The translations under genes were made by a program, and so were the position numbers. Positions 53,594-63,291 of a stretch of DNA of 64,000 nt are shown in pieces (the first letter of the stretch is position 1; each line of letters opens with the position of its first letter). A model generated the notes under the pieces. That model saw only the letters and a program-made list of their open reading frames with translations, was not told where the DNA came from and ran no database searches. The DNA is from Thermotogae bacterium (GTDB taxonomy: Bacteria; Thermotogota; Thermotogae; Mesoaciditogales; Mesoaciditogaceae): contig JALSLY010000084.1 in the NCBI GenBank assembly GCA_026988035.1, positions 16,473-80,472 of the forward strand, read 5' to 3'.

Positions 53594-54434
53594 GCTTACG
53601 ATCAAAATAAAGTCGCGATTTGTAGAACTAACTCAGGTTGAAAAAAAAGTAGCAAATTATATCTTAGAAGAACCGGAAAAGGTCCTCTACATGACTGTTA
53701 ACGAACTTGCAAATGTGAGTGGCGTGAGCGATGCTTCTGTGGTAAGATTCACGAAAGATTTGGGCTTTGATTCTTTTCAACAGCTTAAAATAGCTCTCAT
53801 ATCTGAACTTCTTAGCTCAGATGCTGAAGAATTGCAAGACATGATCATATCCGAAGAAGATGGTCCTAAAGAAATAGTAGAAAAGAGCAGAATAGGCTGT
53901 ATAAAAGCTATCAACGATACAAACTCAATTGTGAATGTGAATGCCCTCAAAACTGCTGCTGAAATGATAAATGGGGCGAAAAGAGTTGAATGCTACGGTG
54001 TTGGATCCTCAGCAGCTGTAGCTATGATAATTCAATATAAGCTTATAAGACTTGGCATTTCATGCAAAGCTTTAGATGATCCACATATTCAGGCAATGTC
54101 TGCTTCTACCATGAGCTTTGGTGATGTAGCAATAGGTGTAAGTCATACTGGATCCACTAAAGATACCGTTGATTCGGTTAAAGTGGCAAAGGAACACGGA
54201 GCATTTGTTATAAGCATAACCGATCATCCCAAATCTCCGATAGCCAAATATTCCGATGTTGTCTTGGAGACGTTCTCGAAAGAAAATCCTCTAAAAAGTG
54301 GTGCTGGTCGTTCTATAGTGGCCCAGATATTTTTAGTGGAAGCACTAATTGGAATGATTTACCAACTTGATCCTGACCGGGCTGAAAAGTACGGAAAGGA
54401 GAGTGCAAAATCCGTAAGTAACAAACTTTATTGA
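53571..54434 (+). CDS. RpiR-family regulator (HTH + SIS)
   Basis: A 287-residue regulator: an N-terminal HTH_6 domain (KKVANYILEEPEKVLYMTVNELANVSGVSDASVVRFTKDLGF) and a SIS domain (AKRVECYGVGSSAAVAMIIQYKLIRLG ... VGVSHTGSTKDTVDSVKVAKEHGA) that binds a sugar phosphate, probably GlcNAc-6-P or ManNAc-6-P. It overlaps the nanEK end by 23 bases. The start is uncertain: GTG 53571, TTG 53574 or even CTG 53580 after AGGAGGT. Confidence 0.9.
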   Translation: MLALKTNELTIKIKSRFVELTQVEKKVANYILEEPEKVLYMTVNELANVSGVSDASVVRFTKDLGFDSFQQLKIALISELLSSDAEELQDMIISEEDGPKEIVEKSRIGCIKAINDTNSIVNVNALKTAAEMINGAKRVECYGVGSSAAVAMIIQYKLIRLGISCKALDDPHIQAMSASTMSFGDVAIGVSHTGSTKDTVDSVKVAKEHGAFVISITDHPKSPIAKYSDVVLETFSKENPLKSGAGRSIVAQIFLVEALIGMIYQLDPDRAEKYGKESAKSVSNKLY

Positions 54435-54477
54435 GAAACCACTTGGTTTTACCGTCAAAGATTAGGAGGTGTGGTGA

Positions 54478-56118
54478 ATGAAAAAAGCACTTTTATTTTT
54501 GGTTGTCTTCATTCTGGCAATAGGGATTTTTGCCATGGGTGAAGTGAAGTATGGCGGAATACCTGTTTTTGGGTTTACTTCGGGCTTGCAACAACCTAAT
54601 TACAATCCATTCAGTCCCAGTGCTATGTATGGCATCCAAGGTACTGTTTTTGAACCATTGATGTTCTTAAATGTCATTACGGGAGATGTTAAGCCTTGGC
54701 TTGCCTTGTCTTATGAATGGAAAAATGACAATCTTGAGTTGGTTTTTAATCTGAGAAAAAATGTGAAATGGACAGATGGAGCACCTTTTACCGCTAAGGA
54801 TGTGGTGTTCACATTTAACATGTTGAAAGCATATCCGCAAATGGATTTGAATGGTATTTGGGCAAGTAACCTTGAATCTGTAACGAGCGAGGGCTCTTAC
54901 ACCGTGATCTTTAAATTTTCAAAGCCAAATGTCCCGGAGTTCGCATTTATAGCTGGATTAACTGCCATTGTTCCAGAACATATATGGTCAAAAGTCAAAG
55001 ATCCTTCGAAGTTCATGAATCCAGATCCGGTGGGGACAGGACCATTTATACTCGAGAAATTCGATCAAGCGCTCCAGGTTGAAACTTACAAGAAGAATCC
55101 AAATTATTGGCAAAAGGGAAAACCTTACGTTGATGGTGTAAAGATCAGAATTTTTAGAACCAACAATGCCAACAATCTTGCTACGATCAAAGGGGAAATA
55201 GATTGGTCCAGCTCGTTTATGCCAGATGTGAAAAGAATGTTCATTGACAAAAATCCTGAAGTAAATCATGCCTGGGTACCTCATACCGGGTGTGTTTTTT
55301 TGTATCCCAACAATGCTAAATATCCATTTAACATTGCAAAATTTAGACTTGCTCTTTCGATGGCGATAGACAAGGCAAAAGTTGCGGAGATTGGTGAATA
55401 TGGTTACACACCACCTGCCAATCCAACAGGGCTTCAGACACAGTTCATGGACAAATGGTTTGATAAGTCACTTAAGCCACTTCTTTACTCTTACGATCCG
55501 CAAGAATCCGTTCAAATTTTGAAATCTCTGGGATTCAAAAGGAATTCTTCGGGGTTTTTCATCAATCCAAAGACCGGGAAACCTTTTTCTTTTAGCATTA
55601 TAGTAGTTTCTGGATGGACCGACTGGATCACGAGTGCCGGGATAATCGCTGATAATTTCAAAAAAGTAGGGTTGAACGTCAATGTTCAGCAGATGAGTTA
55701 TGGACAATATATGAATTCACTCTACACGGGATTGTACGATCTGGCAATTGCAGGGCCTTTTGGGATCCTAAATCCTTACTACGCTTACAACGCCATGTTG
55801 AATAGCAAATTCACAGCACCAATCGGTAAAAATGCACTTACCAATTGGGAAAGATGGAAAGACCCTGTTACTGATGCTATGTTGAACCTTTTCGAAACCA
55901 CTTCTAATATTGTTACTCAGAAGCGTGCCATGGCTGTGATCGAACGGATAATGCTTACGGATGTGCCAACTATACCTCTTTTTTATACACCCGTTGTTGA
56001 AGAGTTTTCGACACGCCGTTTTGTTGGATGGCCTAGTGAATCCAATCCTTATACTTCGGCTGCTCCTTGGGTAACTCCAACGATAGGTGTAACAGCGCTT
56101 AATATTCATTTGAAATAA
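54478..56118 (+). CDS. ABC transporter substrate-binding protein, family 5 (oligosaccharide/peptide)
   Basis: A 546-residue SBP_bac_5 protein with a signal peptide (KKALLFLVVFILAIGIFAMG). Family text: LALSYEWKNDNLELVFNLRKNVKWTDGAPFTAKDVVFTFNML, ENDPVGTGPF-like DPVGTGPFILEKFD and IDKAKVAEIGEYGYTPPANPTGL. In Thermotoga many family-5 binders carry beta-linked oligosaccharides and not peptides. Its permeases are probably the Opp/Dpp genes 4.4 kb downstream. ATG follows TTAGGAGGT. Confidence 0.87.
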   Translation: MKKALLFLVVFILAIGIFAMGEVKYGGIPVFGFTSGLQQPNYNPFSPSAMYGIQGTVFEPLMFLNVITGDVKPWLALSYEWKNDNLELVFNLRKNVKWTDGAPFTAKDVVFTFNMLKAYPQMDLNGIWASNLESVTSEGSYTVIFKFSKPNVPEFAFIAGLTAIVPEHIWSKVKDPSKFMNPDPVGTGPFILEKFDQALQVETYKKNPNYWQKGKPYVDGVKIRIFRTNNANNLATIKGEIDWSSSFMPDVKRMFIDKNPEVNHAWVPHTGCVFLYPNNAKYPFNIAKFRLALSMAIDKAKVAEIGEYGYTPPANPTGLQTQFMDKWFDKSLKPLLYSYDPQESVQILKSLGFKRNSSGFFINPKTGKPFSFSIIVVSGWTDWITSAGIIADNFKKVGLNVNVQQMSYGQYMNSLYTGLYDLAIAGPFGILNPYYAYNAMLNSKFTAPIGKNALTNWERWKDPVTDAMLNLFETTSNIVTQKRAMAVIERIMLTDVPTIPLFYTPVVEEFSTRRFVGWPSESNPYTSAAPWVTPTIGVTALNIHLK

Positions 56119-56125
56119 CGATCAT

Positions 56126-56165
56126 GAAGGGGGGGAAGGCATTTTTCAACTTCCCTCCCTTCTGT
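56126..56165 (+). terminator. Imperfect hairpin after the family-5 binding-protein gene
   Basis: GAAGGGGGGGAAG pairs imperfectly with CTTCCCTCCCTTC around an A/T-rich loop, followed by TGTTT. It would favour a shorter transcript that ends after the binding protein. Confidence 0.5.
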
Positions 56166-56243
56166 TTGATAAATTTTATGCTTATGGGAAAGTTCTTGCC
56201 TTATAAACAATTTATCTGTTTTTGATGATTATTAAGAGGGAAG

Positions 56244-57053
56244 ATGAGCAGAATGTTGAAATATACGGTTGGTTTTGAAGATATACTTTTATCACTTAAA
56301 GAGTTAGGTATTAAACAAGGAGATGTCCTTTTAGTGCATAGCTCTCTAAGCAGTTTTGGGTATGTGCGTTGTGGAGCGGATACTGTAATAAATGCACTTT
56401 TAGAAGTTGTTGGGCAGGAAGGTACTGTTTTGGTTCCAACACTTACTGGGAAAAATACAGATGGCCCTCAAAATCCACCTATTTTCAATGTAAGAGAAAC
56501 GCCATGCTGGACAGGTAGAATCCCTACGGAATTCATGAAACGTCGTCAGTCAAGACGCAGTCTCCATCCAACTCACTCTGTTTCAGGAATCGGTCCCTTG
56601 GTTCCGTTTTTAATAAATGGTCATGAGAATTCTACAACACCGTGTGGCAAAGCTTCTCCTTATTATCGGCTTGCTGAAAAAAGTGGTTACATACTGCTTG
56701 TAGGTGTAGATCAAGAATCCAACACAACGATTCATACTGCTGAAGAATTGGCAAAAGTGCCTTACCATATGCAAAGAGAGCCCACTGATGCAATAATTAG
56801 TGATTACGAAGGGAACAAGATTATAAAACACCTTTATCTTCATAGATGGGGAGTGCCAAGAAAATTTCAAAGGATTGATGGAGAGTTGGAAAAACTTGGA
56901 ATTATGTGTAAAGGAAAGTGTGGAAGGTCGACTCTCAGGCTTATAAATTCTATGCAAATGATCGATTGGCTTGTGGATATATTGCATAATGATCCGTGGT
57001 ACTTGTGCTTAAATTCCTTTAATGTCTCTGAAAAAATTGGGATGCACAGTTAA
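56244..57053 (+). CDS. AAC(3)-family N-acetyltransferase
   Basis: A 269-residue acetyltransferase of the antibiotic_NAT fold. GDVLLVHSSLSSFGYVRCGADTVINALLEVVGQEGTVLVPTLTG and RRSLHPTHSVSGIGPLVPFLINGH are the family signatures, including the HPTHS motif. The family uses acetyl-CoA to acetylate amino groups of amino sugars. Because it sits between a ManNAc pathway and a GH2 enzyme, a free amino sugar or amino-sugar glycoside is a likelier natural substrate than an antibiotic. ATG follows AAGAGGGAAG. Confidence 0.82.
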   Translation: MSRMLKYTVGFEDILLSLKELGIKQGDVLLVHSSLSSFGYVRCGADTVINALLEVVGQEGTVLVPTLTGKNTDGPQNPPIFNVRETPCWTGRIPTEFMKRRQSRRSLHPTHSVSGIGPLVPFLINGHENSTTPCGKASPYYRLAEKSGYILLVGVDQESNTTIHTAEELAKVPYHMQREPTDAIISDYEGNKIIKHLYLHRWGVPRKFQRIDGELEKLGIMCKGKCGRSTLRLINSMQMIDWLVDILHNDPWYLCLNSFNVSEKIGMHS

Positions 57054-57081
57054 CTTGAAGAAGAAAATGAAGGAGGCTAAA

Positions 57082-58023
57082 ATGTATAAAAAGATTACTG
57101 GAACTTTTTTGGATGAGATCACGTATGACATAGCGTCTTCAAATTGGGGAGAAAAAGAGTGGGCAAATGAATTTAAAACGATGCGAATGGCCGGAATAGA
57201 TACGGTGATCATTATCAGAGCTGGTTTGGGAGAAAATGTTATTTTTTCAGCAAAGAGTATATCTTCTTTTAGAAAAGTCATTCCGGTTTATCAAGATCTT
57301 GCAAGTCTATTTCTAAAACTATCTGAATCTAATAATATGAAGCTTTTCTTTGGACTGTATGACTCGAATTACTTTTGGTATAGGAACGATTGGAGAAAAG
57401 AAATGGAAATAAATATTGCATTTGTTGACGAGGTATGGAACAAATTTGGAAAGTATCCATCTTTTGCTGGATGGTATCTTCCACACGAAACAGGTGACAC
57501 CTCTTCGAGGATCATAGAACTAAATGTTCACCTTGCAGAGTATCTGAAAAAAATATCCAATCTGCCAATTCTTATATCTCCTTATTTTCTTGGAAGGCCG
57601 AATGCTTACGAAATGTTGATCCATGGAGAACATGCAGCACCTCGAAGTGTTGACGAGCATGTTCGACAATGGGAAGAGATATTTGAAAATTTCAGCGGTC
57701 TTGTTGATTATTGTGCTTTCCAGGATGGGACGACAAATCTTCTCGATCTTGAAAATTTTGTCAAAGCCACAGCTGAAATAGCGAAAAAGAATGGAATAAC
57801 ACTGTGGTCGAATGTTGAGACTTTTGACAGAGACGTGCCGATCAAATTCCCTCCAATTGATTGGCGCAAACTTGCATATAAAATAGATGTGGTTCAACCC
57901 TATGTGGATAAACTGATAACTTTTGAATTTCCACATTTTTTGAGTCCTAATTCCATTTGGCTCTCAGCCAGAAATCTCTTTGAACGCTATAAGGAATTTT
58001 TAGCAATAAAGGGTGTGAGTTAA
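57082..58023 (+). CDS. DUF4434-like TIM-barrel protein, probable glycoside-active enzyme
   Basis: About 313 residues without a signal peptide. KITGTFLDEITYDIASSNWGEKEWANEFKTMRMAGIDTVIIIRAG and SFAGWYLPHETGD followed by LPILISPYFLG are characteristic of the DUF4434 barrel. The conserved Glu of YLPHE is a candidate catalytic acid. No activity is established for it. ATG at 57082 follows AAGGAGG by five bases; the frame is open from 57022. Confidence 0.65.
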   Translation: MYKKITGTFLDEITYDIASSNWGEKEWANEFKTMRMAGIDTVIIIRAGLGENVIFSAKSISSFRKVIPVYQDLASLFLKLSESNNMKLFFGLYDSNYFWYRNDWRKEMEINIAFVDEVWNKFGKYPSFAGWYLPHETGDTSSRIIELNVHLAEYLKKISNLPILISPYFLGRPNAYEMLIHGEHAAPRSVDEHVRQWEEIFENFSGLVDYCAFQDGTTNLLDLENFVKATAEIAKKNGITLWSNVETFDRDVPIKFPPIDWRKLAYKIDVVQPYVDKLITFEFPHFLSPNSIWLSARNLFERYKEFLAIKGVS

Positions 58024-58028
58024 GTATC

Positions 58029-60479
58029 TTGCGAAGAATTTTTTCTTTAAATAGCAAATGGAAGTATTTCTCATCGAAATCAGAAATTGATCCCTTAAAG
58101 GTTGAATTTCAAGATGAAATATCCGTTCCTTCATGTGTTGAAGAATTTTCTTATTGTGAAAATAAGCACCTTTATTTTTCAAAAAGATTCTCAACTAAAG
58201 TCTTATCGAAGAAAAGGTATTTTCTGAACTTCGAAGCGGTGGACTATTTCACAGAAGTCTATTTGAACGATCAATTTTTGGGATCACATTTAGGGGGATA
58301 CACGCCGTTTTCATTCGAGATCACAAATCTTTTGAAAGAAGAAAACGAACTCAGAGTGCACATCTTTGATCCTGCCGGAAAAGATGCAACCGAAATACTT
58401 CACGGGAAACAAAATGGCATTCCGGATTGGTACGGAAATACAAGTGGAATCTGGAGAGATGTTTATATTGAAGAAAAGGGCCAAAACTTTTTCAAGAATG
58501 TCAAAGTAGATGCTTCTTATCTTGCGAAAGAATTGAAAATACGCATAGGCTTAGAGAACAAAAAGATGACAAATATCAAAGTCTCTTTAATGAAAGAAGA
58601 TAAAGCCATTTTAAGAAAGAATTTAGATGTGAAATCGGAAAAACTCTCCACTCAATTTGATCTGGAAGAAATAGAGCCATGGTCTCCAGAATCTCCCCGG
58701 CTGTACGATCTCCGACTCGAATTGGTTAACAAAGATGAAATTTTAGACACGTGGGAATCAAAAATAGGATTTCGAGATATAGAGGCTCAAAACGGCAAAA
58801 TATTTCTCAATGGTAGAGAACTCTTCATTCGTGGGGTACTGGATCAAGATTTTTATCCCATCAGCCTTTACACAACTCCTTCACGTTCTTATTTGAAAGA
58901 TGAATTTCTCAAGGCAAAAGAAATGGGATTGAATTTGCTCAGATGCCACATAAAAGTGCCTGACAGGAGATATTTGGAACTTGCGGATGAGATGGGGTTA
59001 CTTGTCTGGGAGGAGATACCGAATTTTGACAAATTCAGCAATAGATCTATAAAAGAGTTTGAGAGTACTATAAGCGAAATCATTGACAGAGATTACAATC
59101 ATCCGTCGTTTGTGTTTTTCACACTCATAAATGAGGGTTGGGGATTGGACCTGTCAAAGGGTGAACAGAGAAGATGGCTTCGTAAAACGTATAAAATGGT
59201 GAAAAAGATAGCAGGCAACAGGTTGGTCGTTGACAATTCTCCATGTAACGGAAACTTTCACATTGAGACTGACATCAACGATTTTCATTTTTACAGGTCT
59301 TTGGACCATCTTCAGGAATGGAATTCAGATATTTTGAGATTTGCGTCCGGGGATATGAACACGTTTTTCGTCCATGGTGATTCAAAAGAAACGAGAAAAG
59401 CAGCTTTGATTGTATCTGAATTTGGAGTTTGGGGATTACCGCCCTTTATAAGGGATATCAAACGTATGAATCGTCCGTTCAGAGAGATTTCTGAAACCAT
59501 TCCTGAGGGAGTTGAGGATCGGTTTATCAATTCATCGCTTTCGAGACATTTCAAAGATTATGAGACGTTTGCCACTCTTACTCAGAAAGAGCAATTCAAC
59601 GCTTTGAAGTATCAAATTGAAGAGATGAGGCTTCACGATTCTATAAAGGGATATGTGATAACTGAATTCACGGATGTGTTTTGGGAGGCGAATGGCTTAC
59701 TTGACATGCACAGAAGAGCAAAGTGGCACTTTGATCTTCTTAAGATGATCAACACACCTATTCTTTTGATCCCGAGGGCTTCGAAATATTCTTACTTCAT
59801 TGGAGATACTGTGAATGTGGATTTGGCGATTTCGAATCACTCTCGAATAGCAGGAAAGATGAAGCTTCATGTCAAGGTTGAGGACATGGAATTGTTGTCC
59901 AAAGATATCGATGTAGCAAATAATGTGAGCCACCACAAGATGACACTAAAAACTAAAAAGATGCAAGGGTTGAAAAAGATTTGGTTTGAGTTGGAAAATA
60001 GAGATGGAGTGATCGTGTCGAAGAATTACATGGATATCGCGGTCTTAGAGATGCCGGGATTCAGAGACGAAGGTCGTAATGTTGAGATCGTCTATTTGGA
60101 AAAAGAGGGGGAATACACTTTTGAGGATGTCAAAATCAACGTCTTGAAGAAGAAAGACATGCTTTCAGGTGATTGGATAACGAATTTCAATTGGATGGAT
60201 CCAGATATATTCAAAGACATATCAAACAATGGCGTTATGGATATGAGGCACATGTCACTTCTTAAAAATGATCTGATGATGAGAGTCACAGGTGATGCCA
60301 AAGTAATAGCAGGGCTCACTTATGGTTGGATTTACGGCGAATTTGCTTACGCTGTCATTATAAAAGGCAAGGATCATTTAAGAATAGTTACCACTTTTTC
60401 TATGTCGAAAGAAGAACCGATAAGTCTTGTAATGCAAAAAGTTTTTGAAAGATTGAAAATGTTTAATAAAGGGCAGTGA
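58029..60479 (+). CDS. GH2-family glycoside hydrolase
   Basis: An 816-residue cytoplasmic retaining glycosidase. A sugar-binding jelly roll (about 1-160), an Ig-like domain and the catalytic barrel (about 245-560) are followed by C-terminal beta domains. The acid/base is E369 in FTLINEGWG and the nucleophile is E464 in IVSEFGVWGLP. GH2 includes beta-galactosidases, beta-mannosidases, beta-glucuronidases and exo-beta-glucosaminidases; the sequence alone does not choose. The neighbourhood suggests a hexosaminide or mannoside. The start is TTG with a weak ribosome site. Confidence 0.83.
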   Translation: MRRIFSLNSKWKYFSSKSEIDPLKVEFQDEISVPSCVEEFSYCENKHLYFSKRFSTKVLSKKRYFLNFEAVDYFTEVYLNDQFLGSHLGGYTPFSFEITNLLKEENELRVHIFDPAGKDATEILHGKQNGIPDWYGNTSGIWRDVYIEEKGQNFFKNVKVDASYLAKELKIRIGLENKKMTNIKVSLMKEDKAILRKNLDVKSEKLSTQFDLEEIEPWSPESPRLYDLRLELVNKDEILDTWESKIGFRDIEAQNGKIFLNGRELFIRGVLDQDFYPISLYTTPSRSYLKDEFLKAKEMGLNLLRCHIKVPDRRYLELADEMGLLVWEEIPNFDKFSNRSIKEFESTISEIIDRDYNHPSFVFFTLINEGWGLDLSKGEQRRWLRKTYKMVKKIAGNRLVVDNSPCNGNFHIETDINDFHFYRSLDHLQEWNSDILRFASGDMNTFFVHGDSKETRKAALIVSEFGVWGLPPFIRDIKRMNRPFREISETIPEGVEDRFINSSLSRHFKDYETFATLTQKEQFNALKYQIEEMRLHDSIKGYVITEFTDVFWEANGLLDMHRRAKWHFDLLKMINTPILLIPRASKYSYFIGDTVNVDLAISNHSRIAGKMKLHVKVEDMELLSKDIDVANNVSHHKMTLKTKKMQGLKKIWFELENRDGVIVSKNYMDIAVLEMPGFRDEGRNVEIVYLEKEGEYTFEDVKINVLKKKDMLSGDWITNFNWMDPDIFKDISNNGVMDMRHMSLLKNDLMMRVTGDAKVIAGLTYGWIYGEFAYAVIIKGKDHLRIVTTFSMSKEEPISLVMQKVFERLKMFNKGQ

Positions 60480-60483
60480 GCTT

Positions 60484-61467
60484 ATGCGCTACATAATAAA
60501 GAGGGTTATATTCTTTGTTATAACAGCATGGGCGGCATTAACGATGAATTTCATTCTTCCAAGGCTCATGCCAGGGAATCCAGCGGAAGTCATGATAGCG
60601 AAATTTCGAGGGCGTCTCAATCCACAAGCGATAAACGCGCTTGAGATAGCATTCGGCATAAACGTACACCAGAACATGTTCATTCAGTACGCGGATTATC
60701 TAAAGAGGATGGTTGTAGGCAACTTCGGAGTATCGGTAACCTTCTATCCCACCAATGTCAGTCAGGTACTATCGCAAGCGATACCATGGACGATAGGGCT
60801 TTTTGGAGTTTCGACAGTCATTGCATTTTTATTGGGAACGATTTTAGGGATAAGGACATCGTGGAGGAGGAACAGCGCATCGAGTAGTGTCATTGTACCG
60901 TTTTCACTTTTTTTAAACAGCATGCCGTACTTCTGGTTTGCACTTGTAATTGACTACATTTTTGCATTTGAATTGGGATGGTTTCCTCTTGGGGGAGCAT
61001 ACTCCTCAGGAGGAAGTTTACATGGATGGGCGTTGGTGGGCTCCATTTTGTACTACGCGATTCTCCCAGGGACAACCATAATTGTAACGGCTACAGGTGG
61101 ATGGCTACTAACGATGCGAAACAACATGATAAGCGTACTTTCAGATGACTTTGTAACATTTGCACGAGCGAAAGGGCTACCAGACAGAGTGATCGAATAC
61201 AAATACGCGGCGAGGAACGCCATCCTACCGAGTTTCACTGGATTTGCCATGGCACTTGGATTCATAATAAGCGGTGCATTACTGACGGAGATAGTATTTT
61301 CATATCCAGGAGTTGGATATCTTTTATACCAATCGGTATTGAACATAGATTATCCCCTGATGCAGGCGATATTTTTATTCATAACAGTTGCGGTTTTAAC
61401 GGCGAACTTCATTGCGGATATAGTGTATGTCTTTCTCGACCCAAGAGTACGGACGCGGGGTGAATGA
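60484..61467 (+). CDS. ABC transporter permease, DppB/OppB type
   Basis: A 327-residue permease with six membrane segments, the N-terminal RYIIKRVIFFVITAWAALTMNFILPRLMPGNP and the loop YARAKGLPDRVIEYKYAARNAILP (here FARAKGLP). It starts four bases after the GH2 stop. It pairs with the next permease and two ATPases to import the ligand of the family-5 binder. Confidence 0.9.
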   Translation: MRYIIKRVIFFVITAWAALTMNFILPRLMPGNPAEVMIAKFRGRLNPQAINALEIAFGINVHQNMFIQYADYLKRMVVGNFGVSVTFYPTNVSQVLSQAIPWTIGLFGVSTVIAFLLGTILGIRTSWRRNSASSSVIVPFSLFLNSMPYFWFALVIDYIFAFELGWFPLGGAYSSGGSLHGWALVGSILYYAILPGTTIIVTATGGWLLTMRNNMISVLSDDFVTFARAKGLPDRVIEYKYAARNAILPSFTGFAMALGFIISGALLTEIVFSYPGVGYLLYQSVLNIDYPLMQAIFLFITVAVLTANFIADIVYVFLDPRVRTRGE

Positions 61468-61468
61468 G

Positions 61469-62305
61469 ATGAAATACATATTAGTTTTCATGAAGAACAA
61501 AAAGGCGGCATTTGGAATGGGGATACTGTTGTTCTTTGTTCTTGTAGCGATTTTTGCGCCGTACATAGCGCCATACTCACCGAACTACATGGGATTCACG
61601 CCACTACAATCACCGAGTTGGGAACATTTACTGGGGACGACGGCGACAGGGCAGGATATTTTCTCAAGAGTTGTGTGGGGTACGAGATTGTCATTATTTG
61701 TTGGGATAATAACAGGCCTTATTGCGACGGCATTATCTGTAATTGTAGGATTGACAGCCGGATACTTTGGAGGGCTTGTAGACGACATACTCGTAATGAT
61801 AGCGAACATTTTTCTTGTAATCCCAGGTTTACCGCTAATAATCATTCTTGCTGCGTACATAACGATCAAAGGGATATGGACGATAGTATTTGTCATATCG
61901 ATAACAGGTTGGGCGTGGGGAGCGCGGGTACTACGGTCACAGATGATGACACTCAAGAACCGAGATTTTGTCAAAGCGTCTGTAGTAGTTGGAGAAAAGC
62001 CGACACACATAATATTTGCGGACATCTTTCCCAACATGTTAGGGCTCATAGTGGCGAACTTCTTTGGAGCGTCGATATACGCGGTATTAAGTGAAGCGGG
62101 CTTAGAATTTTTAGGACTTGGAGACTCATCTGCGGTATCGTGGGGGACGATACTGTATTGGGCACAGAACAACCAAGCGATACTCTTTGGCTTATGGCAG
62201 TGGATGGCAGTACCAGGACTTCTCATAGCGCTACTTGGGATGTCATTTGCACTGATGAACTTTGCCGTTGACGAATTGACCAATCCGAGACTGAGGAAGC
62301 GGTGA
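61469..62305 (+). CDS. ABC transporter permease, DppC/OppC type
   Basis: A 278-residue permease: MKNKKAAFGMGILLFFVLVAIFAPYIAPY at the N-terminus, HLLGTTATGQDIFSRVVWGTRLSLFVG and the loop DFVKASVVVGEKPTHIIFADIFPNMLG. I chose ATG at 61469 after GGGGTGAATG, just past the upstream stop, over a frame open from 61427. The final codons overlap the ATPase start (GTGA). Confidence 0.9.
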   Translation: MKYILVFMKNKKAAFGMGILLFFVLVAIFAPYIAPYSPNYMGFTPLQSPSWEHLLGTTATGQDIFSRVVWGTRLSLFVGIITGLIATALSVIVGLTAGYFGGLVDDILVMIANIFLVIPGLPLIIILAAYITIKGIWTIVFVISITGWAWGARVLRSQMMTLKNRDFVKASVVVGEKPTHIIFADIFPNMLGLIVANFFGASIYAVLSEAGLEFLGLGDSSAVSWGTILYWAQNNQAILFGLWQWMAVPGLLIALLGMSFALMNFAVDELTNPRLRKR

Positions 62306-63291
62306 GGATGGGAAAGCTTCTAAAAGTCGAAAGATTAAATGCCGGCTACAAACTAAAAAGTGCGACCGTTCATGCGGTACGAGATGTATCGTTTGAGCTC
62401 AAAGAAGGAGAATTTCTTGGGATAGCTGGGGAATCGGGATGTGGAAAGTCGACACTTGCATTTGGGATAGTGCGGCTGCTTACGCCACCGGGAGAGATCT
62501 TTTCAGGGAAAGTAGAATTTGATGGAAAAGACCTGTTGAAGATGGAAGAAGAAGAGCTAAGGAGAGAGAGGTGGAAAGAGTTCTCAATAGTTTTTCAAGC
62601 ATCGATGAACGTGTTGAATCCCGTCATGAAGGTCAAAGACCAAATCATTGATGCGATAACCTACCACACGAACGATTACGACGGTCATTTAGAAGAAAGG
62701 GCGAAAGAGCTCTTATCGCTTGTCAACGTTTCGGAGAAATACCTGAACGCCTATCCACACCAACTCTCAGGAGGGATGAAGCAGAGGGTAGTGATAGCGA
62801 CTGCACTGGCACTCAACCCAAAGATGATAATCATGGATGAGCCGACGACGGCATTGGACGTTGTGGTACAAAAAAAGATACTACAAGAGATAGACGGATT
62901 GAGGAAGAAATTCGGATTTTCAATAATCTTCATAACACACGATTTATCATTACTTGTAGAGATAAGTGACACCATAGCGATCATGTACGCGGGAAGCATA
63001 GTCGAGAAAGCGGCATCCAAGAGACTCTACGACAATCCATTACATCCGTACACAGAAGGGTTGATGAACTCATTTCCACCGCTTGTTGGGAAGAGGAAGA
63101 GATTACACGGGATAGCGGGACGGCCGCCGGACCTGTCACGTGAAATGAATGGGTGTCCCTTTTACGAAAGGTGCACAAAGCGCATAGAGGGAGTATGCGA
63201 GCGTGAGATACCGAAACTCAAAGAGGTAGAGCCAGGACACACAGTGGCATGCCACCTGTACGACGAAGAGGGTGAAAGTGATGCAGACTGA
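62302..63291 (+). CDS. ABC transporter ATP-binding protein, DppD/OppD type
   Basis: A 329-residue ATPase. Walker A GESGCGKST, signature LSGGMKQRV, Walker B MIIMDEPTTALD, switch H in FITHD, and the C-terminal oligopeptide-transporter domain with the Cys-rich CPFYERCTKRIEGVCEREIP segment that often binds a 4Fe-4S cluster. The start is GTG 62302 (overlap) or ATG 62308. Confidence 0.92.
   Translation: MRMGKLLKVERLNAGYKLKSATVHAVRDVSFELKEGEFLGIAGESGCGKSTLAFGIVRLLTPPGEIFSGKVEFDGKDLLKMEEEELRRERWKEFSIVFQASMNVLNPVMKVKDQIIDAITYHTNDYDGHLEERAKELLSLVNVSEKYLNAYPHQLSGGMKQRVVIATALALNPKMIIMDEPTTALDVVVQKKILQEIDGLRKKFGFSIIFITHDLSLLVEISDTIAIMYAGSIVEKAASKRLYDNPLHPYTEGLMNSFPPLVGKRKRLHGIAGRPPDLSREMNGCPFYERCTKRIEGVCEREIPKLKEVEPGHTVACHLYDEEGESDAD

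Noticed and set aside
56244..57053. Calling the AAC(3)-family gene an antibiotic resistance determinant
   Set aside because: Family membership alone does not show this, and the catabolic neighbourhood suggests another substrate.
61585..62283. 232-residue minus-strand frame
   Set aside because: Antisense to the DppC-type permease; the long open frame follows from the unusual codon use of this block.
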